Below are positions 1 through 9,202 of a stretch of 64,000 bases of DNA, in pieces (within the stretch, counting starts at the first letter, position 1; every line of letters begins with the position of its first letter). Source of the DNA: Desulfuromonas versatilis (GTDB taxonomy: Bacteria; Desulfobacterota; Desulfuromonadia; Desulfuromonadales; NIT-T3). The notes under the pieces are model-generated. The model was not told the origin of the DNA, did not search any database, and saw only the letters and a program-made list of their open reading frames with translations. The position numbers and the translations under genes are program-made. The stretch covers positions 1,420,001 to 1,484,000 of the forward strand of contig NZ_AP024355.1 in NCBI RefSeq assembly GCF_019704135.1. The letters are read 5' to 3'.

Positions 1-90
1 GGTGGCTTAGGTAAAACCTGTCAACCTATTTTAGGACGTGACACTGTCCCGTCCTGCGCAGGCCAGTCGAATTCTGCCCTTGCGCAAAGA

Positions 91-125
91 AAAAGACCGG
101 GAGCCCCATGGGCCGCCGGTCTTTT
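91..125 (-). terminator. Rho-independent terminator after ntrX
   Basis: Inverted repeat AAAAGACCGG ... CCGGTCTTTT ends about 17 bp past the ntrX stop. The A-run on the plus strand gives the U-run of the minus-strand transcript. Positions 1-90 hold no gene that I can support. Confidence 0.8.
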
Positions 126-141
126 ATTGTTGTGGAACAGT

Positions 142-1512
142 CTATTTTTTCAGCTCGATGCCAAAACTCTTTATCTTCCGGTGCAGATTGGAGCGTTCGA
201 TTTCGATCGCCTCCGCCGTGCGGGAAATGTTCCAGTCGTTCTCCTCCAGCTTCTGGATGATGAACTCCCTTTCGAAATCCTCCTTGGCTTCCTTGAAGGT
301 CACCGCGCCGGGATCCCCGTTCGCCGCCACGGCCACCCGCGGGGCGCCGCGCCGGTCGAGGATGCCCGCCGGCAGGTCCCCCTCGGTAATCAGGGTGCCC
401 GGGGTCATGATCACCAGGCGTTCGACGATGTTCTTCAGCTCCCTCACGTTGCCCGGCCATGCATGACGGACCAACGCGTCCAAGGCTTCCGGGGTGATGG
501 TCTTGGTTGCACGACTCTCCTTGCCGCAGAAGTATTCCAGAAAATGCCTGACCAGGAAAGGGATGTCGGTTGGGCGCTCGCGCAGCGGCGGCACATGAAA
601 AGGAAGGACATTCAACCGATAATAGAGGTCCTCGCGGAAATTGCCGCTGCGGATCTCCTCCTCGAGGTCCTTGTTGGTGGCCGCAATGACCCGGACGTCG
701 ACTTCGATGGTGCGGTTGCCGCCCACCCGTTCGAACTTTCTCTCCTGCAGGATGCGTAGGACTTTGGCCTGGGTCTTGAGGCTCATGTCGCCGATTTCGT
801 CGAGAAACAGGGTTCCCTCGTGCGCCTGGTCGAACTTGCCCTTGCGGGCGGCGGTGGCCCCGGTAAAAGCCCCCTTTTCATGGCCGAAAAGCTCGGATTC
901 GATAAGCTCCTCGGGGATGGCCGCGCAGTTGACCTCGACGAAGGGCTTGTCCCGCCGCCGTGACTGGTTGTGGATCGCCCGGGCGACCAGCTCCTTGCCG
1001 GTGCCGTTTTCCCCGGTGATGAGAACCCAACCAGAGGTGGGCGCGGCAATGGAGATCTGTTCCTTGAGCCGGGCAATCGGCTGGCTGTTGCCGATCATCT
1101 CATGCTCCTTGGCAAATTTCGCCTTCAGGGAGCGGTTCTCCTCCACCAGGTCCCCCACCTTCATGGCGTTCTGGATTCCCAGCAGGACCTTTTCCAGGGA
1201 TAGCGGCTTTTCGATGAAGTCGAAGGCGCCCAACTTGGTCGCCTTGACTGCGGTTTCGATGGTGCCGTGCCCGCTCATCATGATCACCAACTGTTCGGGG
1301 CTGGTTTCGCGGATGCGGCGCAGCACTTCGAGGCCGTCCATGCCGGGCATCCAGATGTCGAGCAGGATCAGGTCAGGGTTCTCCTCCAGGGCGAGGGGCA
1401 GGGCCTCTTCGCCATCTTTGGCAAACAGGGTGCGAAAGCCCTCGTCCTGAAGGATGCCCTTGAGGCTCTCGCGGATGCTCGCTTCGTCATCAACGATCAG
1501 AATGGTTTTCAT
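142..1512 (-). CDS. ntrX: NtrX-like sigma-54-dependent response regulator
   Basis: Transcriptional activator of the NtrC family, 456 residues, acting with sigma-54 RNA polymerase and probably phosphorylated by the kinase encoded 40 bp upstream. The receiver domain (about 1-120) has its acceptor Asp near 52 in LILLDIWMPGMDG. The AAA+ domain has Walker A GENGTGKE (about 167-174) and the sigma-54 contact loop GAFTGA (about 214-219). A Fis-type helix-turn-helix closes the protein (RTAEAIEIERSNLHRKIKSF). Domain order and partner resemble NtrX more than NtrC. A hairpin terminator follows. The physiological signal (nitrogen, redox or envelope) cannot be read from sequence. Confidence 0.93.
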   Translation of the reverse strand: MKTILIVDDEASIRESLKGILQDEGFRTLFAKDGEEALPLALEENPDLILLDIWMPGMDGLEVLRRIRETSPEQLVIMMSGHGTIETAVKATKLGAFDFIEKPLSLEKVLLGIQNAMKVGDLVEENRSLKAKFAKEHEMIGNSQPIARLKEQISIAAPTSGWVLITGENGTGKELVARAIHNQSRRRDKPFVEVNCAAIPEELIESELFGHEKGAFTGATAARKGKFDQAHEGTLFLDEIGDMSLKTQAKVLRILQERKFERVGGNRTIEVDVRVIAATNKDLEEEIRSGNFREDLYYRLNVLPFHVPPLRERPTDIPFLVRHFLEYFCGKESRATKTITPEALDALVRHAWPGNVRELKNIVERLVIMTPGTLITEGDLPAGILDRRGAPRVAVAANGDPGAVTFKEAKEDFEREFIIQKLEENDWNISRTAEAIEIERSNLHRKIKSFGIELKK

Positions 1513-1552
1513 GATGGTTTCCTGTATTCAATCCAGGCTGCCCGGGTAGGGG

Positions 1553-3805
1553 TTAAACCTGGGTGGCGCTGTTGCCGTTGACCGGCAACTCGACGATGAA
1601 GCGCGTACCCTTGGGCTGATTGTCCTTGACCCGGATGTAGCCGTTGTGGTCTGAAATGATGCTGGATACGATCGCCAGACCGAGTCCGGTGCCTGACTTT
1701 TTGGTGGAAAAATAGGGCTCGAACAGCCGCGGCTTGTCTTCGGGGGCGATGCCGCTGCCGGTGTCGGAAACGGTGAAGGTGGCCATCTGCAAAGACGGGT
1801 TGTAGCTCGACTCGATGAGGATCTGCCCTTGGCCGTCGATGGCGCCTACGGCGTTGTCGAGCAGGTTGATGGCCACCCGCTTGATCTGGTCGCGGTCGAG
1901 ATTGAACATGGGGACTTCGGGGTCCGGCTGAAACTGGAACTCGATCTCCTTGTGGCCCTCCTGGTAGAGAACCAGGGCGTCGCTGAGGATCTGGTTGAGA
2001 TTATTGGGGGCCGGATTGCTGGCCGGCATTCGGGCGAAATTGGAGAACTCGTTGACCAGGTTTTTCAGCTCATCGACCTGCTGCACGATCATGTGGGTGC
2101 ACTCGTCGAAGACCGTGTCATCGCCGCTGAACCGGTCGAGGTAGCGGCGGCGAAGCCGCTGCGCGGAGAGCTGGATGGGGGTCAGGGGGTTCTTGATCTC
2201 ATGGGCGATGCGCCGTGCCACCTCGCGCCAGGCCGCCATGCGCTGGGCTTTGAGCAGATTGGTCAGGTCGTCGAAGACCACAACGGTGCCCATGAATTCG
2301 CCGCTTTCGTCGCGCAGGGTGGTGACGTTGACCAGCAGGGTGATGCGCACGTCCTGGATCGGCACGGTGATCTGCTTGCGGATCGAGTCTTTGCCCGACT
2401 CCACCAGCTCTTTCAGAAACTCCTTGATGATCGGCAGGTTGCCCGCCCCGACGACTTCCCGGAAGTTCCTTCCCAGGACCTTGCCGGTCTTGATCTTCAG
2501 CATCCGCTCGGCGGATTTGTTGATGGTGGTCAGATTGCCCTGCTTGTCGACGGAAATGACCCCGGCGGTGACGTTTTTCAGGACGATCTCCATGTAGCGG
2601 CGGCGCTGGTCGAGCTCCATGTTGTAGACCTGGAGTTCCTTGTTGGCCTGCTGGATCTCCATTTGCCCGCGCCTCAGGTCGGCGGTCATCTTGTTGAAGG
2701 CCTCGACCAGCGTGCCGATCTCATCGTCCGAGCGCGGCTCGATGCTGACTTCCAGGTCCCCCTCGGCGACCCGGCCGGTGGCCACGGCCAGCTCCTGGAT
2801 GGGGACGGTGATGCCCCGGGCCAGGTGAAACCCGAACCAGGTAGCGAGGAAGATGATGATCAGGGCGATCAGCAACAACACGATGACGTAGCCCGACTGG
2901 ATCTTGCTTTTCAGCAGCTTGGTGCTCTTGTACTGCTCGAAGGAAGCGCTGATCTCCTTCATCTTGTTGACCAGCGAGTAGGGGACGTAGTAGTTGACCA
3001 CGACTACCCCGACCACATCTTCGGGGTTGAAGGTGGAGTAGACCGGGACGATGCCCCGGATCAGGTCGGCCTTGCCCACCGGAGTGATGCGGGTGAAGCG
3101 GTTGCCCTGGAGCCCCTCGCGGATGTTGTCCGAGCCGGGATCGGTGAATTCGGCGGCGGGCACCTGAGGGTTGGAGGCCCTCACCAACTCCTCGTAGGTG
3201 GCGGAAAAGACCTCGACGATCCCCAGGTTGTATTCCAGCTGTTTCTGCTTGATGACCTGGCGCAGCTTGGGGAGGTTGGCATCGTTGAGCAGCTTCTCCT
3301 CTTTGACGATGCGGGCCAACTGTTCGGCGTAATACAGGGCGTTGGTGGCCGAGTTCTTGTAGTAGGTCTGGGCGACCTCAAGTGACTCCTGCAGAGAGGC
3401 TTCGATCTGGTCGTTGAACCAGTTTTCGATGGAATTGGTGATGAAGCCCGCCGAAACAAAGAACAGCAGCATGGTCGGCACCAGGGACAGGGCGATGAAC
3501 GCCACCACCAGCTTGGTGCGCAAGCGGGCCCCGGGAACCTCTCGTCGTCGTTCCAGAAGCAACTTGAAGAGGTTGCGGAAAACCAGAAAGAGAAACAAGA
3601 TGATCAGCAGGATGTTGATGTTGATCAGGGCCAGAACCAGGATGCTGTTGGAAAGCGGCAGTCGGGACGCCAGATCGAACAACTGGGACTCGAAGCGCGA
3701 GAGCAGCGCCACGACCCCGATGATCATGAGAATCAGCAGCAGTTCCCTGCGTCGTTTTCGCGCTTCGGATTTTGGTCTGACGGTCTTGCCTGGGGGCGGA
3801 TGCAT
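1553..3805 (-). CDS. ntrY: NtrY-like membrane histidine kinase
   Basis: Sensor kinase of 750 residues that should phosphorylate NtrX. The N-terminal third has several hydrophobic helices around a variable extracytoplasmic region. A further membrane segment (VIVLLLIALIIIFLATWFGF) leads into a HAMP domain, then PAS, then HisKA with the H-box HEIKNPLTPIQLSAQRLRRR. The HATPase_c domain ends the protein (N-box near NLLDNAVGAI, G-boxes DTGSGIAPEDKP and GTGLGLAIV). All catalytic motifs look intact. It lies 40 bp upstream of ntrX and is separated from lpxC by a terminator, so ntrYX is probably one transcript. Confidence 0.92.
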   Translation of the reverse strand: MHPPPGKTVRPKSEARKRRRELLLILMIIGVVALLSRFESQLFDLASRLPLSNSILVLALININILLIILFLFLVFRNLFKLLLERRREVPGARLRTKLVVAFIALSLVPTMLLFFVSAGFITNSIENWFNDQIEASLQESLEVAQTYYKNSATNALYYAEQLARIVKEEKLLNDANLPKLRQVIKQKQLEYNLGIVEVFSATYEELVRASNPQVPAAEFTDPGSDNIREGLQGNRFTRITPVGKADLIRGIVPVYSTFNPEDVVGVVVVNYYVPYSLVNKMKEISASFEQYKSTKLLKSKIQSGYVIVLLLIALIIIFLATWFGFHLARGITVPIQELAVATGRVAEGDLEVSIEPRSDDEIGTLVEAFNKMTADLRRGQMEIQQANKELQVYNMELDQRRRYMEIVLKNVTAGVISVDKQGNLTTINKSAERMLKIKTGKVLGRNFREVVGAGNLPIIKEFLKELVESGKDSIRKQITVPIQDVRITLLVNVTTLRDESGEFMGTVVVFDDLTNLLKAQRMAAWREVARRIAHEIKNPLTPIQLSAQRLRRRYLDRFSGDDTVFDECTHMIVQQVDELKNLVNEFSNFARMPASNPAPNNLNQILSDALVLYQEGHKEIEFQFQPDPEVPMFNLDRDQIKRVAINLLDNAVGAIDGQGQILIESSYNPSLQMATFTVSDTGSGIAPEDKPRLFEPYFSTKKSGTGLGLAIVSSIISDHNGYIRVKDNQPKGTRFIVELPVNGNSATQV

Positions 3806-3883
3806 GGGGACCCTCGGAACGTTTTGCTAATCTAAGGGCTTGATTTTACGAAAAAAACCATCTGAATGCAAGCAGCATGAACG

Positions 3884-3914
3884 AAAAAAGGCAGCCAGGG
3901 GCTGCCTTAAATTT
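3884..3914 (-). terminator. Terminator after lpxC
   Basis: Stem AAGGCAGCC / GGCTGCCTT with a 3-nt loop, followed on the minus strand by six T. It separates lpxC from ntrY. Confidence 0.85.
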
Positions 3915-3937
3915 TTCCAGGAAGAATTTTTCCGGCC

Positions 3938-4867
3938 TCAGGCCTCGGAAAGGGCCAGTTCCGAACCGATGAGCGGAACCCCGCCGCGCAGGGCTTCTTT
4001 CAGGTCCGCCTCGGTAAATTCCACGAGCTTCCAGCAATCAGGAGAGGCCAGGATCTGCTCGACCATCTTGTGGTTGATGTCGTGCCCCGCCTTGAAAGCC
4101 TTGAAGTGGCCGAGAATCGGGTAGCCGACCAGGCTGAAGTCGCCGATGGAATCGAGGATCTTGTGGCGGACGAATTCGTCGGAAAACCTCAGGCCCTCAG
4201 GGTTGAGAATCCGATCTTCTCCGATAACCACGGCATTCTCCAGCGAACCGCCGCGAGCCAGGCCGTTGGCCTTGAGGTATTCGACTTCCTTGTAGAACCC
4301 GAAGGTCCGCGCCGGGGCGATGTCGCGGCGGAACAGTTCGGGGGAGAACTTGATGGAGCGATGCTGCAGCCCGATGCAGGCGTGATCGAAGGCGATGTCG
4401 AAGGTAATGCGGAAGAAGCGCGAGGGAATCAGGGTGACGCGCTTTTCACCGTCGATGACGGTCATCGGTTTGCGTACGGCCAAAAATTTGCGGCTGCGGG
4501 GCAGGCTGCGCACGCCGGCCTCCTCGATCATCTGCACGAAAGGCGCTGCGCTGCCGTCCATGACCGGGACTTCAGGCCCGTCGATGTCGATATGCAGGTT
4601 GTCGATGCCGAAACCGGTAAGAGTGGCCATCAGGTGCTCGATGGTGGAAACCGTCAACCCGCTTTTGCCGATCACGGTGGCCAGGCGGGTATCCACGACG
4701 TTGGCCGAGATGGCTTCGATGGATACGGTCCGATCCCCCTCGGTCCGGTGGAAGACGATGCCCGTTCCGGCATCCGCAGGGCGCAGGTTCATGTTGATGC
4801 GGCGCCCCGAGTGCAGCCCGATACCTGAAATGAGCACGGGATGGGCGATGGTACACTGGTATATCAT
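3938..4867 (-). CDS. lpxC: UDP-3-O-acyl-N-acetylglucosamine deacetylase LpxC
   Basis: Zinc deacetylase for the committed step of lipid A synthesis in the cytoplasm; 309 residues from the chosen start, a normal length. Family motifs are present: HLMATLTGFGIDNLHIDIDG, PVMDGSA, and the metal and catalytic region HKILDSIGDFSLVG followed by GHDINHKM. I start at the ATG of MIYQCTIAHPV, which matches where LpxC proteins begin and has GGAGG 12 nt upstream. A GTG 33 nt further upstream is possible but its residues are atypical. It implies an LPS-bearing outer membrane. Confidence 0.95.
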   Translation of the reverse strand: MIYQCTIAHPVLISGIGLHSGRRINMNLRPADAGTGIVFHRTEGDRTVSIEAISANVVDTRLATVIGKSGLTVSTIEHLMATLTGFGIDNLHIDIDGPEVPVMDGSAAPFVQMIEEAGVRSLPRSRKFLAVRKPMTVIDGEKRVTLIPSRFFRITFDIAFDHACIGLQHRSIKFSPELFRRDIAPARTFGFYKEVEYLKANGLARGGSLENAVVIGEDRILNPEGLRFSDEFVRHKILDSIGDFSLVGYPILGHFKAFKAGHDINHKMVEQILASPDCWKLVEFTEADLKEALRGGVPLIGSELALSEA

Positions 4868-5081
4868 TGAAAGAAAAATCCTCCACAAAAGCGGTAGCAC
4901 AATTTGCAGAGATGGACTTGCAAAGACTTTGCCATCTTTTTTGTGGTTGCAAGTTGTTGAAAATGCGAAGGATTATTGCGCCGGACGATGGGCTTTCTGT
5001 GGTTAATTTGCAAGGCGGAAGGTCGGGTGTGTGGTTGCTGCAACACAGCCACAGGGTCGCTGGGGAGTCCTGCAGGGATAC
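4868..5081. other. Non-coding gap upstream of lpxC
   Basis: About 210 bp with no gene, lying between lpxC and the palindromic element next to ubiB. It should hold the lpxC promoter, but I could not identify a convincing -35/-10 pair. Confidence 0.5.
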
Positions 5082-5248
5082 TAGGAGGGTGTCGGACTAT
5101 ACGGGCCGAAGCGAAAATTTGGAAGCTTGAGGCCAGAATTCGGCTCGTTTGAGAGCTCATAGCCATAGCTATGGGCCGAAAAGGAGCTGAAATCCGGGCC
5201 AAGCAGCCGAATTTGCAGCCGGCTCATCGATAGTCCGACAGCCTCCTA
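5082..5248. repeat. 167-bp near-palindromic (MITE/REP-like) element
   Basis: The ends are 19-bp inverted repeats matching at 18 of 19 positions: TAGGAGGGTGTCGGACTAT at 5082-5100 and ATAGTCCGACAGCCTCCTA at 5230-5248. The interior is also self-complementary with mismatches, folding around a centre containing CCATAGCTATGG, so the whole element can form one long hairpin. The right end contains the TAG stop codon of the ubiB-like gene. No ORF lies inside. It looks like a non-autonomous repeat; it may also act as a terminator for ubiB. Confidence 0.75.
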
Positions 5249-6937
5249 AAGGCGCCCCGAGCGCAGGATGGCAATGGCGAGCCAGAGACCGAGAAAGCCG
5301 GCGATGGAGTAGCCCAGGATGCCCAGGGCCGGAAACCCCAGCAGCATAGGGCCTTTCTCGGTCTGCATGATCAATGAGGAGCCGATGATCAGAGCCGCGA
5401 TGATCAGGCTGAAGGACAGCCGGTTGCTCGATTTGTCGAGGTCATTGATCAGTTTCTCCAGCCCGCGGTGCTCGAGGTCGATCTTGAACTTGTTGCGATT
5501 GACCCGGTTGATGAATTCTTTCAGATCCCGTGGCAGGTTCTTGGCCAGAGCGGAGTAGGACTGCGCCACACGAAACAGTTCCTTGGAGAGACTCGTCGGG
5601 GAGAGCCGGTCGCGAACCATCCGGGTCATGAAAGGCCTGAGATGTTCAACCATGTTGAAATCCGGGTCCAGTTGGCGACCGATCCCCTCTATGGTCACCA
5701 GGGCCTTGCCGAGTAACATCAGGTCCGCGGGAAATTTGATCTGGTAGCTGGTCAGGATTTCAATGAACTCCACCAGCAGTTTCCCGGCGTTGATCTCCTG
5801 CAGGGGGATCTCGTAGTAGGCGTCGATCAATTCGCCGAGGTCGCGCTTGAGGGCTTTGAGATTGACCTCGTCGGTGACCTCCCCGGAGTAAAGAAGCTGG
5901 CTGATTACCGCGTCCACGTCCCGTTGCAGGATGTTGACCAGCAGGTCGATGAGCTGGTTTTTCAGGTCGTCGTCGACCCGCCCGACCATGCCGTAGTCGA
6001 TGAAGCAGACCCGGTTCTCGTCCAGCACGAATATGTTGCCCGGGTGGGGATCGCCGTGAAACAGCCCGTGCACCAGCACCTGGTTGAGAATGGCGTCCGC
6101 CCCGTTGCGAGCGATGATCTTGCGGTCCAGCCCCGCTTCGGCGAGCCGGTCGAAATCGGAAATCTTGATCCCTTCGACCAACTCCATGGTCAGCACCCCT
6201 TCGCCGGTCGCCTCCCAGAACACCTTGGGGACATAAACGGTCTCATCCTCGGCGAAATTGGCCGCGAAACGGTCGATGGTGTGCCCCTCACGGCTGAAGT
6301 CCATTTCGCGGTGAATGGTGCGGCGGAATTCTTTGACCACGCCGATGGGATCGTAGATTTCTCCGGTAGGGATGTGGTGCTCGATGAGGTAGGCCAGCCC
6401 CATCAGGATGTCCAGGTCGGTTTCGATGACTTTTTCGATGCCCGGGCGGCGCACCTTGACGACCACGTGCTCGCCGCTGTTCAGGCGGGCCTTGTGGACC
6501 TGGGCGATGGAGGCGGCGGCAATGGGGACCGGGGAAAACTCGGCGAACAGCTCCGCCACCGGATAGCCGAGTTGACGCTGGATCTGCTCCTGGATCTCCT
6601 CCAGGGGGATGGCCGGCACCTTGTCCTGGAGCTTGCGGAACTCGTCGGCGTATTCCCGGGGAATGATGTCGGGGCGGGTGGAAAGAATCTGTCCGAGCTT
6701 GATGAAGGTCGGGCCGAGTTCCACCATGGCCAGGCGCAACCGCTCGGGCTGGGTAAGGCGTTCGATCTCCTTGGGGGCGGTCCCCAGGGTTACGATCTTT
6801 TTTCCCAACTCCAGGTAATAGTTGATATTGAGCTGTTCGACGACGTGGCCGAAGCCGTACTTGATCAGGATGCCCAGGATGTTCCGGTAGCGCCGGATTG
6901 AGCGGATGTTGCGGTTGATCCGCGAAAAGGTCAGCAT
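5246..6937 (-). CDS. ABC1/AarF/UbiB-family atypical kinase
   Basis: Protein-kinase-like ATPase of 563 residues. The family (UbiB, COQ8, AarF) supports quinone synthesis, here presumably menaquinone. Visible motifs are the Ala-rich loop region [13 protein letters not shown], the VVVKVRRPG lysine strand, the catalytic stretch [12 protein letters not shown] and the metal-binding FIDYGMVG. Two C-terminal transmembrane helices (about 505-560) anchor it, as in UbiB. The phasin-like gene ends 21 bp upstream, so they probably form one transcript. The stop codon lies in the end of the palindromic element. Substrate not determinable. Confidence 0.88.
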   Translation of the reverse strand: MLTFSRINRNIRSIRRYRNILGILIKYGFGHVVEQLNINYYLELGKKIVTLGTAPKEIERLTQPERLRLAMVELGPTFIKLGQILSTRPDIIPREYADEFRKLQDKVPAIPLEEIQEQIQRQLGYPVAELFAEFSPVPIAAASIAQVHKARLNSGEHVVVKVRRPGIEKVIETDLDILMGLAYLIEHHIPTGEIYDPIGVVKEFRRTIHREMDFSREGHTIDRFAANFAEDETVYVPKVFWEATGEGVLTMELVEGIKISDFDRLAEAGLDRKIIARNGADAILNQVLVHGLFHGDPHPGNIFVLDENRVCFIDYGMVGRVDDDLKNQLIDLLVNILQRDVDAVISQLLYSGEVTDEVNLKALKRDLGELIDAYYEIPLQEINAGKLLVEFIEILTSYQIKFPADLMLLGKALVTIEGIGRQLDPDFNMVEHLRPFMTRMVRDRLSPTSLSKELFRVAQSYSALAKNLPRDLKEFINRVNRNKFKIDLEHRGLEKLINDLDKSSNRLSFSLIIAALIIGSSLIMQTEKGPMLLGFPALGILGYSIAGFLGLWLAIAILRSGRL

Positions 6938-6958
6938 GCGTAAAAACAGTCCGCCGGG

Positions 6959-7264
6959 TTATTCACCCTGCTCCTTGAGCTTTTTCTCCAGGGTCTGGAC
7001 TTTTTTGCGCAGCTTTTCGAACTCCTCGAGGGTGACCACGCCCATGCGCTCACAGGCATTGCGCACTTCTTCCCGGGCCAACTCCTCGAGCTTCTTCTGG
7101 TTTTCCTTGGCGGTTTGCTGAAGTTTGTCAAAAAAAGCCTTGCCTTCCTCCTCGGTAACGTTGAAGCGCTGCTTCATTTCCTGAACCAGCTCCTCGGCTT
7201 TTTTCTGGCTGAGGGAGACGGCGCCCATGCCTGCCAGCAGGGTTTTCTCGAGCAGTTCGAACAT
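6959..7264 (-). CDS. Phasin-like coiled-coil protein
   Basis: A 101-residue helical protein. An N-terminal hydrophobic stretch (FELLEKTLLAGMGAVSLS) is followed by a long charged helix rich in Lys, Glu and Gln that ends in a likely coiled coil (about 72-98, LEEFEKLRKKVQTLEKKLKEQ). This resembles the short phasin / PHA-granule regulator-like proteins often found beside UbiB-family kinases. An ideal AGGAGGT lies 6 nt before the ATG. Granule binding is known for relatives but cannot be shown here. Confidence 0.7.
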   Translation of the reverse strand: MFELLEKTLLAGMGAVSLSQKKAEELVQEMKQRFNVTEEEGKAFFDKLQQTAKENQKKLEELAREEVRNACERMGVVTLEEFEKLRKKVQTLEKKLKEQGE

Positions 7265-7361
7265 GGTGACCTCCTGTAAGGGCTTGTAATTTTAACTAGT
7301 TAAATACTAGCACAGCAAGCCATCCTTTCAATGGCCAAAATTGCCCTGGCCATCCCCGAGC

Positions 7362-8324
7362 TCAACCTCCTACCAGCCGGAGAATTTCCGGCATCCGGGC
7401 GCGGGTTTCCAGCTCGCCGGCCCGGATTGCCTCGGCGGCGCGGTTGAACTCCAGCAGGGTGATGCCGTTCAGATCGGGGCGGATGACCAGGTCGGCCTCG
7501 TTGCGGTCGAGCTGCAGGGCGTTGATCTGGTTCTCCATGATTGCCACGCTCTGGGCGAAAATACGGAAGATCCCTGGAGGCTTGCGCCTGGGACTGGGAG
7601 CCGGGCTTGGCTGGGTGAGCTTTTCGCGGGGATTGGAGCGAAGAATTTCGCGAAAGATTTTTTCCACCCCCTGCGAGGTCAGAAATTCTCTCAGCCCGCT
7701 GGGATGCACCTCCTTTTTCCCCTCCATGGGCAAAAAGGTCTCCGTCGGGCGTTTGCGGACTTCCGGGATGGCGCAGACCCCGATCACCACCTCGGCACCC
7801 AGCTCGTAGGCCACATCGACCGGCACCGGGTTGAGCAGACCGCCGTCGATTAGAAAACGTTCCCCGAAGGGGACCGGGGTGAAGATGCCCGGGAAGGCGA
7901 CCGAAGCCCTGAGTGCCTCGAGGAGGTTGCCGCGGCGGATGACCACCGCTTCGCCGGTTTCCACGTCGGTGGCCACCACCCCCAGGGGGATTTTGAGCTC
8001 CTCGAAGGTGCGCGCCGGCAGCATCTCGGCCATGAAGCGGGTCAGCTTGCGCCCGTCGATGAGTCCGGAGGTTGGGATGGTCGGGTCGAGGAGCTTGGCG
8101 AGATGTTGCCAGTCCACCCCCCGAGCCACCTCTTCCATCTGCGCTACACCCACCCCCGCGGCGTAAAGCGCTCCGATGAAGGCGCCGAAGGAGGTCCCGG
8201 AAAGCACGTCCACCTTGACCCCGCCGGCTTCAAGCGCCTTGAGCACGCCGATGTGGGCCATTCCCCGCGCGGCGCCGCTGCCGAGGGCCAAGCCGGTTCT
8301 GCGGGGGGAAGGCTGAGGGTTCAT
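7362..8324 (-). CDS. Patatin-like phospholipase (RssA family)
   Basis: Serine hydrolase of 320 residues with a Ser-Asp dyad. The oxyanion motif GSGAARGMAHIGVLKALE and the nucleophile elbow SGTSFGAFIGALYA (GxSxG) lie near the N terminus; the catalytic Asp is in DGGLLNPVPVDVAYELGA. No signal peptide, so it should act on membrane lipids from the cytoplasm. The C-terminal 100 residues are less conserved and contain a basic Pro-rich stretch. The real lipid substrate is unknown. Confidence 0.88.
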   Translation of the reverse strand: MNPQPSPRRTGLALGSGAARGMAHIGVLKALEAGGVKVDVLSGTSFGAFIGALYAAGVGVAQMEEVARGVDWQHLAKLLDPTIPTSGLIDGRKLTRFMAEMLPARTFEELKIPLGVVATDVETGEAVVIRRGNLLEALRASVAFPGIFTPVPFGERFLIDGGLLNPVPVDVAYELGAEVVIGVCAIPEVRKRPTETFLPMEGKKEVHPSGLREFLTSQGVEKIFREILRSNPREKLTQPSPAPSPRRKPPGIFRIFAQSVAIMENQINALQLDRNEADLVIRPDLNGITLLEFNRAAEAIRAGELETRARMPEILRLVGG

Positions 8325-8357
8325 CGTCGGGCCACCTTCAATAGGGATGGTTCGCCC

Positions 8358-8567
8358 TCAGCGGCGAAACAGCCAGAGCAGAAAGGAGACCAGCACAGAG
8401 AGCAGAATGCAGGTCGAAAGGGGAAAGTAAAAGGAAAAATTGTCCCGTTGGATGCGGATATCCCCCGGCAGTTTGCCCAGGAAGGGAAGTTTGCCGCCGT
8501 AGAGATACAGCAGTCCCGCCGCGATCAGCACCAGGCCGGCCAGGATGAGCAGCTTCCCGGGGTGCAT
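8358..8567 (-). CDS. DUF2905 small membrane protein
   Basis: A 69-residue protein with two hydrophobic helices (about 7-25 and 46-66) around the conserved loop GGKLPFLGKLPGDIRIQRDNFSFYFPL, the hallmark of the DUF2905 family. The queH stop is only 3 bp upstream of its start region, suggesting translational coupling. No function is established for the family. Confidence 0.85.
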   Translation of the reverse strand: MHPGKLLILAGLVLIAAGLLYLYGGKLPFLGKLPGDIRIQRDNFSFYFPLSTCILLSVLVSFLLWLFRR

Positions 8568-8570
8568 GGC

Positions 8571-9110
8571 TCAATTCCTGTTTTTCGGGCAGTAGCGCTC
8601 TTTTTCCGAAAAGATGCAGCCGCAGTACTGCTGCCGGTAGAGCCCCATGGCCTTGGAGGCGTCGATCCCCTCGCGCCAGCCACGGCGAAAATCATCGTAG
8701 ACGAAGACCAGTCCGTATTTTTCCGCCAACTCCTCGCCGAATTCGCGAATCCGCTCATGCTGCTGGTAGCGCGAATAGAGCAGGCTGGTGGAAAAGGCCT
8801 CGAAGCCCTTTTCCGCCGCCATGCGCGCCGTGGCCTCCATGCGCGAGCGGTAGCAGTAGTCACAGCGCAGGGCTGGGTTGAGGGCGACCTCGCCGAGAAA
8901 TTCCTCAAGCAGGTACTCCTCATTGTAGAGCACCTCGAGTTCGACCCGTGTGGCGTACTCCCGCACGGTCTCCAAGCGCCGCTGGAATTCGAGAAAGGGA
9001 TGGATGTTGTGGTTGAAAAAGTACCCGGTCACCGCGTGGTTCTGCTCGCGCAGGACCTTGACGGGGAAAATGGCGCAATTGGCGCAGCAGAGGTGAAGTA
9101 GAACGTTCAT
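8571..9110 (-). CDS. queH: Epoxyqueuosine reductase QueH
   Basis: A 179-residue member of the QueH (DUF208) family, which reduces epoxyqueuosine to queuosine in tRNA and is a non-homologous replacement of QueG. Cysteine pairs typical of the family are seen: LHLCCANCA at the N terminus, CDYCYRSRM in the middle and QQYCGCIFSEKE at the C terminus, thought to carry an iron-sulfur cluster and a redox pair. Other family signatures are YFFNHNIHP and STSLLYSRYQQHE. It is followed by DUF2905. Confidence 0.88.
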   Translation of the reverse strand: MNVLLHLCCANCAIFPVKVLREQNHAVTGYFFNHNIHPFLEFQRRLETVREYATRVELEVLYNEEYLLEEFLGEVALNPALRCDYCYRSRMEATARMAAEKGFEAFSTSLLYSRYQQHERIREFGEELAEKYGLVFVYDDFRRGWREGIDASKAMGLYRQQYCGCIFSEKERYCPKNRN

Positions 9111-9202
9111 CGACCTGCCCTGACGTTGAAAGGAAAACCAAGCAAGATCCCCTATTCTAGCAGTTTTTGGCTTTTAGGGAAGGGGTTTCTCCCTCCAACT
9201 CC

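Noticed and set aside
1-60. AGGACG ... CGTCCT inverted repeat at the window edge
   Set aside because: Short arms with a long loop and no context beyond the window; cannot be interpreted.
1829-3385. 518-codon open frame antisense to ntrY
   Set aside because: Rich in Val, Asp, Leu and Gly repeats as expected from reading kinase codons backwards; ntrY is intact and matches its family throughout.
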